NCBI RefSeq assembly: GCF_001665625.1
Contig: NZ_LZSY01000169.1
Span: forward strand, 1 to 52,923
Origin: Mycolicibacterium peregrinum
GTDB taxonomy: Bacteria > Actinomycetota > Actinomycetes > Mycobacteriales > Mycobacteriaceae
DNA: 52,923 nt
Direction: 5' to 3'
In this document: positions 1 through 7,919 of the stretch, piece after piece
Position numbering within the stretch: position 1 is the first letter of the stretch
Layout of the letters: each line of letters opens with the position of its first letter
Translations under genes and position numbers: made by a program
Notes under the pieces: generated by a model
Database searches by the model: none
Told to the model about the DNA's origin: nothing
What the model saw: the letters and a program-made list of their open reading frames with translations, nothing else

Positions 1-75
1 AACAACGACCTCGCCTACGAACGCGACTACCAAGCCTGGCTCGCCGAAGAAAACGGACCACCACCACCCTTCTGA
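1..75 (+). CDS. C-terminal end of a probable DUF222/HNH (13E12-type) protein, partial
   Basis: An open frame runs in from the left edge and stops at TGA 73-75, giving the last 24 residues, which end in EENGPPPPF. A short Pro-rich tail ending in PPPF is, from memory, typical of mycobacterial 13E12-repeat DUF222/HNH endonuclease-like proteins, a repeated gene family. Only the tail is visible, so no domain can be confirmed. A repeated gene at the edge could explain why the sequence begins here. Confidence 0.4.
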   Translation, partial: NNDLAYERDYQAWLAEENGPPPPF

Positions 76-84
76 GAAGAGCGA

Positions 85-900
85 TCAACCTTCGGTGGGC
101 TCGGCCGCGTTCTGAGCGGCGTACTCCCCCGGCGTGCTGCCCAGCATGGACCGAAAGTCGTTGATGAAATGGGCCTGGTCATACCAGCCGAGTCGTACTG
201 CCAGATCAGCGAAGTCGACTCCGGGCACGGTCTCGATCTCCAAAGCCGCCTGCTGCAGCCGATATCGGCACAGTACCCATTTGATCGTCACCCCGACATA
301 GCGCCGGAACACCCGCTGCGTGGTTCGCGTACTCCACGGCGAGAGCTCCATGACCTGCTCCACCCGCTGCAATGTCGCGTCGTCACGCATCCGGTCGATC
401 AACGGGCAGAGCGCCCGGTAGGTCGGGTCGGGCTCACCGGCCATCGCACCGATCGCCTCGTCCAGATCCGGTGCGCCCAACAACCCGTCGTCCACCGGCA
501 CTACGCGGCCGGTGAGCGCCGCAGCGTCCCCACCGAAACGGCCAACGAAACCACCGGGACGAAATCGCGCCCCAACCACACCACCCCGACCGCTGATCGT
601 GATGCGGAAAACCTCGGGCACCACCCCGTGCAGCAACGTGGCGGGCAGCCGATGCCCATGGCGCACAACATCATCGCCCCACTCGTGGGTGAGATGCATG
701 GCAGGGAAGGTGATCACCGTGCTCTCGAATGGACCTGCCTCATGCCGGTCCCAGGTCACCGACCAGAAGTGCTCGACGAAGCTCGCAGCCGCCTCCGACG
801 GCGCCCACCGCTGAAGGTCGAATGCCGAGGCACTGCCCGCACGGCCGACCACGCCGCGCATCGGCGCGTTCTGCTGTGACGCGTTTTTCCAAGCCGGCAT
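85..900 (-). CDS. AraC/XylS-family transcriptional regulator
   Basis: A protein of 271 residues. The C-terminal ~100 residues form an AraC-type double helix-turn-helix (STRTTQRVFRRYVGVTIKWV, then a second HTH around DFADLAVRLGWYDQAHFIND, ending STPGEYA). The N-terminal half resembles the DUF6597-type sensor domain found in many actinobacterial AraC proteins. The frame stays open far upstream, antisense to two genes; the ATG at 900 is chosen because it lies in the 27-bp gap before the divergent VOC gene. An ATG at 860 is an alternative. It may control the divergent VOC gene; that is inference. Confidence 0.8.
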   Translation of the reverse strand: MPAWKNASQQNAPMRGVVGRAGSASAFDLQRWAPSEAAASFVEHFWSVTWDRHEAGPFESTVITFPAMHLTHEWGDDVVRHGHRLPATLLHGVVPEVFRITISGRGGVVGARFRPGGFVGRFGGDAAALTGRVVPVDDGLLGAPDLDEAIGAMAGEPDPTYRALCPLIDRMRDDATLQRVEQVMELSPWSTRTTQRVFRRYVGVTIKWVLCRYRLQQAALEIETVPGVDFADLAVRLGWYDQAHFINDFRSMLGSTPGEYAAQNAAEPTEG

Positions 901-927
901 TGACCCCAGCCTACGAAACTGGTCGAC

Positions 928-1398
928 ATGAGTGTCACACCGATTCCGGAGGGCTACACGAGCCTGACCCCGTTCATCTGCGTCGACGGCGCTGCCGACG
1001 CGATCGCTTTCTACCAGAACGTGTTCGGTGCCACGGTCGTCGAGCGGATGGACGGCGCTGATGGCACCGTCTCGCATGCCGAGCTGGATTTCGGCAACGG
1101 TCGACTGCAACTCGGCGACCCGCAGGAGGCCTTTCAGATCGCCGCTCCCGCACCAGGCGCCCCGGCAACCTATTCGATGGGGCTGTACTGCCCCGACGTC
1201 GATGACGTGGTGACCCGCGCGGAGAAAGCCGGGGCGACCATCCGCGAACCTGCGCAGACGTTCGTCACCGGTGACCGGTTCGCGTCCGTCCTCGACCCGT
1301 TCGGTCTGCGCTGGACCGTGATGACCCGCGTCGAAGACCTCACGCCGGCCGAACGTGAACGACGCGTCGCCGAATGGGCGGCCACCGCCGGCGGCTAA
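928..1398 (+). CDS. VOC-superfamily (glyoxalase/bleomycin-resistance-like, PhnB-type) protein
   Basis: A protein of 156 residues with the vicinal-oxygen-chelate fold pattern: PFICVDGAADAIAFYQNVFG at the N-terminus and a C-terminal half ending RFASVLDPFGLRWTVMTRVE. Members act as metal-dependent isomerases or lyases, or bind small hydrophobic molecules; the substrate here cannot be told. Its stop codon TAA (1396-1398) is also part of a TAACGT -10-like box for the next gene. It is divergent from the AraC regulator 27 bp away, which suggests control by that regulator. Confidence 0.8.
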   Translation: MSVTPIPEGYTSLTPFICVDGAADAIAFYQNVFGATVVERMDGADGTVSHAELDFGNGRLQLGDPQEAFQIAAPAPGAPATYSMGLYCPDVDDVVTRAEKAGATIREPAQTFVTGDRFASVLDPFGLRWTVMTRVEDLTPAERERRVAEWAATAGG

Positions 1399-1407
1399 CG
1401 TGGCGGG

Positions 1408-1845
1408 ATGTCTTGCGTGTTCTGCGCCATCGCCGCAGGTGATGCCCCCGCCATCCGCATCTACGAGGACGACAACTACCTGGGCGTCCTCGACATCAGG
1501 CCGTTCACCCGAGGACACACCCTGGTGATCCCGAAGCGGCACAGCGTCGACCTGACGGATACGCCGGCCGAGACCGTGGCGGAGATGGCCCGCATCGGTC
1601 AACGCATCGCGCGTGCAGCCCGCCGATCCGGACTGCACGCCGACGGCAACAACATCGTGATCAATGACGGCAAAGCCGCCTTCCAGAGCGTGTTCCACAT
1701 CCATCTGCACGTCGTGCCGCGCCAAACCGGCGACAAGCTGTCCTTCGTCAAGGGCATGATGGTGCGCCGCGATCCGGACCGCGAGGAATCGGGACGCCTG
1801 TTACGTGCAGCGTTGGCGGAGCTCGACGAATCCGCGCAGGATTGA
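1408..1845 (+). CDS. HIT-family nucleotide hydrolase/transferase
   Basis: A protein of 145 residues with the histidine-triad signature HIHLHVVP near residue 97 and the N-terminal CVFCAIAAGD (a CxxC typical of zinc-binding Hint-like members). HIT proteins hydrolyse nucleoside phosphoramidates or dinucleoside polyphosphates. The start is ATG 1408; TAACGT at 1396-1401 lies 6 nt upstream and no Shine-Dalgarno is seen, so the mRNA may be leaderless. The next gene begins 4 nt after its stop, so the two are probably co-transcribed. Confidence 0.9.
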   Translation: MSCVFCAIAAGDAPAIRIYEDDNYLGVLDIRPFTRGHTLVIPKRHSVDLTDTPAETVAEMARIGQRIARAARRSGLHADGNNIVINDGKAAFQSVFHIHLHVVPRQTGDKLSFVKGMMVRRDPDREESGRLLRAALAELDESAQD

Positions 1846-1849
1846 GCCC

Positions 1850-2299
1850 ATGAGCATGCCCTGGTGGGAGCGGTATATCGGCCTCCCGTTGCTGTTGCTG
1901 CACGACAAGGTCTACAAGGCCACCGACGGCCGGATCGGCCATCACATCCCAGGCGGTCCGACCGCCCTGATCCTGCATACGGTGGGTGCCAAAACCGGTC
2001 TGCAGCGCGCGAATTCGCTGACCTACGCAAAAGACGGCGATAACTACCTCGTCGTGGCGTCGAAGGGTGGTGAACCGACGGCACCCGGCTGGTACCACAA
2101 CCTGAAGGCAAATCCGCAGGTCGAGATCAACGTCGGCCCCAAGCGATTCGGTGTGACGGCCACGCCGGTGATGCCCGATGAGCCCGACTACCCGCGGCTG
2201 TGGGAGATCGTCAACGCGATGCCGGGCAACAAGGACCGTTACAAGGGGTACCAGAAGCGGACGTCACGTCCGATCCCGGTGATCGTGCTGAGCCCCTAG
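1850..2299 (+). CDS. Nitroreductase / deazaflavin (F420)-dependent oxidoreductase, Ddn-like
   Basis: A protein of 149 residues: an N-terminal helix (MSMPWWERYIGLPLLLLHDK) followed by the FDOR-A/Ddn pattern TALILHTVGAKTGLQRANSL, YLVVASKGG and the WYHNLKANPQVEIN motif. Family members use reduced cofactor F420 to reduce quinones, nitroimidazoles or other acceptors. The ATG at 1850 is used because it follows the HIT stop by 4 nt; the frame upstream overlaps the HIT gene. Its TAG stop shares a CTAG with the stop of the convergent LLM gene. Confidence 0.85.
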   Translation: MSMPWWERYIGLPLLLLHDKVYKATDGRIGHHIPGGPTALILHTVGAKTGLQRANSLTYAKDGDNYLVVASKGGEPTAPGWYHNLKANPQVEINVGPKRFGVTATPVMPDEPDYPRLWEIVNAMPGNKDRYKGYQKRTSRPIPVIVLSP

Positions 2300-3345
2300 A
2301 ACAGCTCCTTGGCCAGCAGTTCCAGGGTGGTGTCACGGGCCGTCGCGGTCGTCGGATCGGCGCCGCGACGAGCCGAGCCCACGGGGTTGACCATCACCTC
2401 GTCGACGTCGAATTCCTCGGCCAAGGCCCGGACCTGCTCTGCCGCCTCGGTAGGTGAACCGACCACGGCGCGCGCGAGCCCGGAGGCCACAACGGCCTGC
2501 GCCTGCGGGGTCATGGTCGTCGCCTCGGCGTCCTCGACGAGATCGAGAGCGCCGAACGGCTGGCCGGTGCGCAGCCGGCCCATCATCTGTAATTGCGGCA
2601 GGAGCAGGGCCCTGGCCTCTTCGCTCGTCTCTGCCACCGAGGCGTTGACAGTCAGGAAGGTCACCGGCTCGGACGCCAGATCGCTGGGCTGGAACTCGTC
2701 GCGGTAGACGGCCAGCGCCTCGGCGGTGCCGTGCCCGGAGAAATGGTGGGCGAAGACGTACGGCAGCCCCTTGGCCGCGGCCAGGTGCGCTGAGTACATC
2801 GACGAGCCGAGCAGCCACATCCGGGGTTCGGTGACCGCGACGGGCGTCGCCTTGAGCACGTAGTTCTCCCGCATCAGGTCGCGCGGCAACGGCACGCGGA
2901 CACCGCGCGCACTCATCAAGGCCACCACGTCGTCGAGGTACTGCGGGAACGCTTCGATATCGCGATCGTCGCGCCCGGCGGCGCCACGCAGGGCCAGCGA
3001 GGTGACCGGGTCTGATCCCGGGGCCCGACCGATGCCTAGATCGATGCGACCGGGATGGGCGGCCTCCAGCAGCGCGAACTGTTCGGCCACCGCCAGCGGT
3101 GCGTGGTTGGGCAGCATCACCCCGCCCGACCCCAGCCGCAGTTGCGTGGTGTGCGCGGCGAGATGCGCGATCAGCACCGGCGGGCTGGTGGCGGCCACCG
3201 CGGGCATGTTGTGGTGTTCTGCGAGCCAGTAGCGGGTGTATCCGAGCCGGTCAGCGGTCTGCGCCAGGTGTGTCGTGGCCGTCAGGGCGTCGGCAGTGGA
3301 CTGGTCGGTGCGAACCGGGACGAGGTCGAGGACAGAAAGCCGCAT
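2296..3345 (-). CDS. LLM-class flavin-dependent oxidoreductase (luciferase-like)
   Basis: A protein of 349 residues with the luciferase-like monooxygenase hallmarks: N-terminal LSVLDLVPV, TRYWLAEHHNMPAVAATSPP, LRLGSGGVMLPNHAPLAVAE and GRIDLGIGRAPG. This matches the MsnO8-type subgroup that uses FMN or F420. The substrate is unknown. It starts 13 nt downstream of the udgB stop on the same strand, so a udgB-LLM transcript is likely. It is convergent with the Ddn-like gene and overlaps it by 4 bp. Confidence 0.85.
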   Translation of the reverse strand: MRLSVLDLVPVRTDQSTADALTATTHLAQTADRLGYTRYWLAEHHNMPAVAATSPPVLIAHLAAHTTQLRLGSGGVMLPNHAPLAVAEQFALLEAAHPGRIDLGIGRAPGSDPVTSLALRGAAGRDDRDIEAFPQYLDDVVALMSARGVRVPLPRDLMRENYVLKATPVAVTEPRMWLLGSSMYSAHLAAAKGLPYVFAHHFSGHGTAEALAVYRDEFQPSDLASEPVTFLTVNASVAETSEEARALLLPQLQMMGRLRTGQPFGALDLVEDAEATTMTPQAQAVVASGLARAVVGSPTEAAEQVRALAEEFDVDEVMVNPVGSARRGADPTTATARDTTLELLAKELF

Positions 3346-3358
3346 GACAGCGTCAACG

Positions 3359-4207
3359 TCACGAGCGGCCCGGTTCGTTCCCGTCCGCCTCGGTCACCAG
3401 GTGCTCGGCGGTGACGAAGATGTCGTCGAGCATGGCAGGCGTGAGCCGGCCGGTGAAGGTGTTCTGCTGGCTGGGGTGGAAGCATCCGAGAAGCGTGACC
3501 GGGCCGAACGCCGAGGTCAGCGACGCCGTTGCACCGTGGCCGAACTTTGGGGCGGGTTTGGGGCGATCCCCGATCAACTCCAGCGCCGCCCGCCAGGCAA
3601 AGCCGCCCAATGCGATGACCACGCGCACCGACGGTCCGGCCAGCCGCCATTCGGCCTGCAGCCATGGCGCGCAGGTGGCCCGCTCGGCCGGTGTGGGCGC
3701 ATTCGCCGGAGGAGCGCAGCGCACCGCGGCCGCCATCCGGGTGCCGCTCAACTGCAGACCGTCGGCGGCGTCGACGCTCTCGGCCTGGTTCGCCAGACCG
3801 GTCCGGTGCAGCGCGGCGAACAGGAAATCCCCCGAGCGGTCGCCGGTGAACACCCTGCCGGTGCGGTTGGCGCCCTGCGCGGCAGGCGCCAGCCCGACGA
3901 TGAAGATCCGCGGCTGCTCCGAACCGAACCCCGTCGCCGGGCGACCCCAATATGGTTGATCGGCAAAAGATTTCCGCTTGGCGATCGCGACCTCTTCGCG
4001 CCAGGTGACCAACCGGGGGCAGGCCCGGCACACCGAGATCAGCGCGTCCAGCTCGTCCACCGACCCGGCCCCGGCCGCCAGCCGCCGCACCTGCGCGGCG
4101 GTCTTCGCCACCGGAGTGGATGGGGTGGCCGGATCACCGGGCCAGCCCGAGCCTGGCGGTACCGGGGACGTGAACAGTTCTCCGGTCCTTGGATGAGCGA
4201 GCTCCAT
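3359..4207 (-). CDS. udgB: Type 5 (UdgB-like) uracil-DNA glycosylase
   Basis: A protein of 282 residues. The family 5 motifs are visible: GLAPAAQGANRTGRVFTGD (motif A region) and HPSQQNTFTGRLTPAML (motif B region). Cysteines in CRACPRL, RCAPPANAP and ERATC are positioned as Fe-S cluster ligands. The enzyme excises uracil and other deaminated bases from DNA; in mycobacteria UdgB backs up Ung. ATG 4207 (MELAHPRTGELF) is preferred over an upstream ATG that would overlap the divergent tap start. Matches the Rv1259 position next to tap. Confidence 0.88.
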   Translation of the reverse strand: MELAHPRTGELFTSPVPPGSGWPGDPATPSTPVAKTAAQVRRLAAGAGSVDELDALISVCRACPRLVTWREEVAIAKRKSFADQPYWGRPATGFGSEQPRIFIVGLAPAAQGANRTGRVFTGDRSGDFLFAALHRTGLANQAESVDAADGLQLSGTRMAAAVRCAPPANAPTPAERATCAPWLQAEWRLAGPSVRVVIALGGFAWRAALELIGDRPKPAPKFGHGATASLTSAFGPVTLLGCFHPSQQNTFTGRLTPAMLDDIFVTAEHLVTEADGNEPGRS

Positions 4208-4255
4208 CAGCTCACTGTGCCCGAAATTCCGTCGCGACGGGTGCGGGCACGCTGC

Positions 4256-4261
4256 TAGATT
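4256..4261 (+). promoter_or_regulatory. Putative -10 of tap
   Basis: TAGATT lies 14 nt before the tap ATG. The AT-rich patch AAATT at 4224-4228 lies a few bases upstream of where a -35 with 17-bp spacing would fall, the arrangement expected at WhiB7-activated promoters. Tap is a known WhiB7 target in M. tuberculosis; here this is inference from spacing only. Confidence 0.35.
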
Positions 4262-4275
4262 CGGCCGCGATAGCC

Positions 4276-5529
4276 ATGACCGACACCAAGCGCGGCCCAC
4301 TGCTGCTGATCCTGTTCGCCGCGCTGATGGCCGGGGCGGGCAATGGCATCACGATCGTCGCGTTCCCCTGGCTGGTGTTGCAGCGCAACGGTTCCGCGCT
4401 CGACGCGTCGATCGTGGCGATGGCCGGGACCCTGCCGCTGCTGATCGCCACGCTGATCGCCGGGGCAGCCGTGGACTATCTGGGCCGGCGGCGCGTCTCG
4501 ATGATCTCCGATCTACTGTCGGCCCTGTCTGTGGCGGCGGTTCCGACGCTGGCCCTGACCTTCGGGGTGGACGCGGTGAATGTCGCGGTGCTGGCTGTCC
4601 TGGCCGCGTTGGGCGCCTTCTTCGACCCGGCCGGGATGACGGCCCGCGAGACCATGCTGCCCGAGGCCGCCGGCCGCGCGGGGTGGACGTTGGACCACGC
4701 CAACTCCGTGTACGAGGCGGTGTTCAACCTGGCCTACATCGTCGGTCCAGGCATCGGCGGCCTGTTGATCGCCACCATCGGTGGAATCAACACGATGTGG
4801 GTGACCGCCGGGGCGTTCTGCTGTTCGATCCTGGCCATCTCGATCCTGCGGCTCGAAGGTGCGGGCACGCCGGACCGCTCCATGCTGACCGAAGGCGTCC
4901 TCGCGGGCATCGTCGAAGGGCTTCGATTCGTCTGGCACACACCGGTATTGCGCACCCTCGCGATCGTCGACCTGGTGGCCACCGGGCTGTACATGCCCAT
5001 GGAATCGGTCCTTTTCCCGAAATACTTCACCGACCGCAACGAACCCACCGAACTGGGCTGGGTACTGATGGCGCTGAGCATCGGCGGGTTGCTGGGGGCG
5101 CTCGGCTACGCGGTGCTGTCACGACCGCGGGCGGTCAATCGGGCACCGTACATGAGCCGACGGGCCACCATGCTGACCGCGGTGATCACGCTCGGCGTGG
5201 CGATGACGGTCATCGCGTTCCTGCCACCGCTTCCACTGATCCTGGTGCTGTGCGCGATCGTCGGGTTCGTCTACGGGCCGATCGCGCCCATCTACAACTA
5301 CGTCATGCAGACCACCGCCCCGCAGCACCTGCGCGGCCGCGTGGTCGGGGTGATGGGTTCACTGGCCTACGCCGCCGGCCCGCTCGGCCTGATCCTGGCC
5401 GGACCGCTGGCCGACGCCGCCGGCCTGCACGCGACGTTCCTGGCCCTGTCCCTGCCGATGCTGCTGCTGGGTCTGGTCGCGGTCTTCCTGCCGGCACTGC
5501 GCGCCTTGGACTCCGGTCGTCAGCATTGA
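4276..5529 (+). CDS. tap: Tap-like MFS drug efflux pump (Rv1258c homologue)
   Basis: A protein of 417 residues, the usual size for Tap (about 420). It is a 12-helix MFS carrier with an early FPWLVLQRNGSALDASIV segment, the A-motif DYLGRRRVSM, GPAGMTARE-like FFDPAGMTARETMLPEAA, MESVLFPKYFTDR, and IYNYVMQTTAPQHLRGRVVG. These agree closely with M. tuberculosis Tap as I recall it. Tap exports tetracycline, aminoglycosides and other drugs and supports intrinsic resistance. ATG 4276 is used because the upstream extension overlaps udgB. The udgB/tap divergent arrangement is also that of M. tuberculosis. Confidence 0.88.
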   Translation: MTDTKRGPLLLILFAALMAGAGNGITIVAFPWLVLQRNGSALDASIVAMAGTLPLLIATLIAGAAVDYLGRRRVSMISDLLSALSVAAVPTLALTFGVDAVNVAVLAVLAALGAFFDPAGMTARETMLPEAAGRAGWTLDHANSVYEAVFNLAYIVGPGIGGLLIATIGGINTMWVTAGAFCCSILAISILRLEGAGTPDRSMLTEGVLAGIVEGLRFVWHTPVLRTLAIVDLVATGLYMPMESVLFPKYFTDRNEPTELGWVLMALSIGGLLGALGYAVLSRPRAVNRAPYMSRRATMLTAVITLGVAMTVIAFLPPLPLILVLCAIVGFVYGPIAPIYNYVMQTTAPQHLRGRVVGVMGSLAYAAGPLGLILAGPLADAAGLHATFLALSLPMLLLGLVAVFLPALRALDSGRQH

Positions 5530-5580
5530 CTCTGCGCCCACGGTGAGAAACTGCAGGTGATCAGCGCCCTCACCGCAGAG
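5530..5580 (+). terminator. Long imperfect hairpin between tap and the GlcD-like oxidase gene
   Basis: The left arm CTCTGC...GGTGAG (interrupted by 6 extra bases) pairs with the uninterrupted right arm CTCACCGCAGAG at 5569-5580, giving 12 base pairs around a ~21-nt loop. It starts immediately after the tap stop codon. There is no U-run, as is usual in mycobacteria. It could end tap transcription; it also directly precedes the -10-like TACGAT of the next gene. Confidence 0.5.
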
Positions 5581-5606
5581 TGAACGGCCCGAACTACGAT
5601 TCCGGT

Positions 5607-6971
5607 GTGGAATCCGCGCTGTCGAAGTTGATCGCCGAACTGCCCGAGGGGGTCGTGGTCACCGACCCCGACATCCTGGCCTCCTACCGCCAGGACCGGG
5701 CTGCCGATCCGGCGGCGGGCACCCCGCTGGCGGTGGTTCGGCCGACCCGCACCGAGGAAGTCCAGACCGTGCTGCGTTGGGCCGGCGAGCACCGGGTGAC
5801 GGTCGTCCCGCGTGGCGCAGGGACCGGGTTGTCGGGCGGCGCGACCGCGCTGAACGGCGGGATCGTGTTGTCCACCGAGAAGATGCGTGACATCACCGTC
5901 GACCCGGTCACCCGCACCGCTGTCGTGCAGCCCGGCCTGCTCAACGCCGAGGTGAAGAAAGCCGTTGCCGCACACGGGCTGTGGTATCCGCCCGACCCGT
6001 CGTCGTTCGAGATCTGCAGCATCGGCGGCAATGTCGCGACCAATGCGGGCGGGCTGTGCTGCGTCAAGTACGGCGTCACCACCGACTACGTGCTCGGGCT
6101 GCAGGTGGTGCTGGCCGACGGCACCGCGGTACGGCTGGGCGGCCCGCGCTTGAAAGACGTTGCGGGCCTGAGCCTGACGAAGCTGTTCGTCGGCAGCGAG
6201 GGGACGCTGGGAATAGTCACCGAGGCGACGCTGCGGCTGCTACCCCCGCAGCACTCCCCGTGCACCGTGGTGGCCACGTTCGATTCCGTGGAAGCCGCGT
6301 CGAACTCGGTCGTGAAGATCACCGGCAAGATCCGGCCGTCCATGCTGGAGTTCATGGACTCCGTGGCGATCAACGCCGTCGAGGACAAGCTCAAGATGGG
6401 CCTCGACCGCAACGCCGCGGCGATGATGGTGGCCGCCTCCGACGATCGCGGTGCCGCGGGCGCCGACGACGCCGCGTTCATGGCCCAGGTGTTCACTGAA
6501 TGCGGTGCCACCGAGGTGTTCTCGACGTCCGATCCGGACGAGGGTGAGGCCTTCGTGGCCGCCCGCCGTTTCGCCATCCCGGCCGTCGAGGCCAAGGGCT
6601 CACTGCTGCTGGAGGATGTCGGTGTGCCGCTGCCCGCACTGGCAGACCTGGTCAGCGGGGTGGCCGAGATCGCGGCCCAGCGGCGACTGCTGATCTCGGT
6701 GATCGCCCATGCCGGTGACGGCAACACCCACCCGCTGATCGTGTTCGACCCGGCCGACGCCGATGAGGCGCAGCGGGCTCAGCTGGCGTTCGGCGAGATC
6801 ATGGACCTCGCGATCGGCCTGGGTGGCACCATCACCGGTGAGCACGGCGTGGGCCGGCTCAAGCAACCGTGGCTGGCCGGCCAGATCGGCCCGGACGCCA
6901 TGGAACTCAATCACCGGATCAAGCGGGCGCTGGACCCACACAACATCCTCAACCCCGGCGCAGCGATCTAG
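5607..6971 (+). CDS. FAD-binding oxidase, GlcD/D-lactate dehydrogenase-like (Rv1257c homologue)
   Basis: A protein of 454 residues. The N-terminal PCMH-type FAD domain shows VPRGAGTGLSGGATAL and the VATNAGGLCCVKYG segment; the C-terminal FAD-oxidase domain carries VIAHAGDGNTHPL and TGEHGVGRLKQPWL, with the histidines typical of this family. It likely oxidises a 2-hydroxy acid such as glycolate or D-lactate. A GTG at 5580 is also possible, but GTG 5607 is preferred: TACGAT (5595-5600) sits 6 nt upstream, consistent with a leaderless mRNA, and the resulting length fits the family. Confidence 0.85.
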   Translation: MESALSKLIAELPEGVVVTDPDILASYRQDRAADPAAGTPLAVVRPTRTEEVQTVLRWAGEHRVTVVPRGAGTGLSGGATALNGGIVLSTEKMRDITVDPVTRTAVVQPGLLNAEVKKAVAAHGLWYPPDPSSFEICSIGGNVATNAGGLCCVKYGVTTDYVLGLQVVLADGTAVRLGGPRLKDVAGLSLTKLFVGSEGTLGIVTEATLRLLPPQHSPCTVVATFDSVEAASNSVVKITGKIRPSMLEFMDSVAINAVEDKLKMGLDRNAAAMMVAASDDRGAAGADDAAFMAQVFTECGATEVFSTSDPDEGEAFVAARRFAIPAVEAKGSLLLEDVGVPLPALADLVSGVAEIAAQRRLLISVIAHAGDGNTHPLIVFDPADADEAQRAQLAFGEIMDLAIGLGGTITGEHGVGRLKQPWLAGQIGPDAMELNHRIKRALDPHNILNPGAAI

Positions 6972-6978
6972 CCCGGAC

Positions 6979-7854
6979 TCAGGCCGCTGCGAACATCGTC
7001 AGCAGATGGCTTGTGCGCCAGGCGATCAACGCAAGGAATACCAGTAGCACCGCCACCGAGACCCCGGCCTGGATGGCATTTCGACGCGCGCCCGGGGCGT
7101 ACACGTAAGCGGCGGCGATACCCGCACCCGTGATCAGGCCGCCGATGTGGCCCTGCCAGCTGATCGCCCCGGTTCCCAATGCGGGCCCGGCGAAGGTGAA
7201 CACCAAGTTGATGATGACGACGGCAGCGATCATGCGGACGTCGAGTTGGAGCTTGCGGGCCACCACGAAGATCGCACCGAACAGGCCGAAGATCGCCCCG
7301 GATGCGCCGGCGGTCGGGACGTTGACCGGCGTGAGCAGGTACACCAGTACCGAACCGCCCAGCGCGCTGAGCGCATACAACGCCCCGTATCGCAGCCGGC
7401 CCAGCCACTGCTCCAGCGGCGGACCCACCACGTAGAGGGCCCACATGTTGAACAACAGGTGCATCACGCCGTAGTGCAGAAAAGCCGAGGTCACCAGCCG
7501 GTAGTACTGGTCGTAGACCGCGATCCCCGGGGCCCACAACGTCAGCTCCTCGGTGACCCGATCCCCCGAGGCCATCTGCAGCACGAACATCACGACGTTC
7601 ACCGCGATCAGCGCGTAGGTCAGGATCGGCGCCCCGGCCCGGGCCACCCCGCCGAACTGCGTGCGCTCGGCCCGCACCGACCTGGCGCCCTCGTTGACGC
7701 ACTCCACACACTGATGGCCGACGGCCGCCGAGCGCATGCACTCGGGGCAGACAGGGCGCCCGCAGCGGGTGCAGCTCACATAGGTGGGACGGTCCGGATG
7801 CCGGTAACACGTCGGCGTCTGGGCAGGTAGCTGCGGCGTGCCAGGGGTGTTCAT
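6979..7854 (-). CDS. Rhomboid-family intramembrane serine protease with N-terminal zinc-binding segment
   Basis: A protein of 291 residues. Residues ~16-52 hold cysteine/histidine pairs (CYRHPDRPTYVSCTRCGRP, VCPEC, HQCVEC) of a B-box-like zinc module. Six or so membrane helices follow. The catalytic serine lies in TAGASGAIFGLFGA and the catalytic histidine in WQGHIGGLITG; the HLLFNMWALY motif is also present. It probably cleaves membrane proteins within the bilayer. It matches the Rv0110 type, which sits elsewhere in M. tuberculosis. ATG 7854 is used; a longer frame extends toward the divergent cyp130 promoter. Confidence 0.88.
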   Translation of the reverse strand: MNTPGTPQLPAQTPTCYRHPDRPTYVSCTRCGRPVCPECMRSAAVGHQCVECVNEGARSVRAERTQFGGVARAGAPILTYALIAVNVVMFVLQMASGDRVTEELTLWAPGIAVYDQYYRLVTSAFLHYGVMHLLFNMWALYVVGPPLEQWLGRLRYGALYALSALGGSVLVYLLTPVNVPTAGASGAIFGLFGAIFVVARKLQLDVRMIAAVVIINLVFTFAGPALGTGAISWQGHIGGLITGAGIAAAYVYAPGARRNAIQAGVSVAVLLVFLALIAWRTSHLLTMFAAA

Positions 7855-7883
7855 CACGCCCGAGCCTAATGCGGGTCCGACTA

Positions 7884-7913
7884 TTGACACAGATGCCACG
7901 ACTGTCGTACGAA
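7884..7913 (+). promoter_or_regulatory. Probable cyp130 promoter with TCGTACGA palindrome
   Basis: TTGACA (7884-7889) and TACGAA (7908-7913) are separated by 18 bp and followed 6 nt later by the cyp130 ATG. The perfect 8-bp palindrome TCGTACGA (7905-7912) overlaps the -10 and is a candidate core for the TetR regulator encoded after cyp130. Confidence 0.55.
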
Positions 7914-7919
7914 TAAGAC

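Noticed and set aside
85..1725. A 546-codon open frame on the minus strand
   Set aside because: Only the part from 900 down matches a family (AraC). The upstream part is antisense to the VOC and HIT genes and reads as GC-rich shadow sequence.
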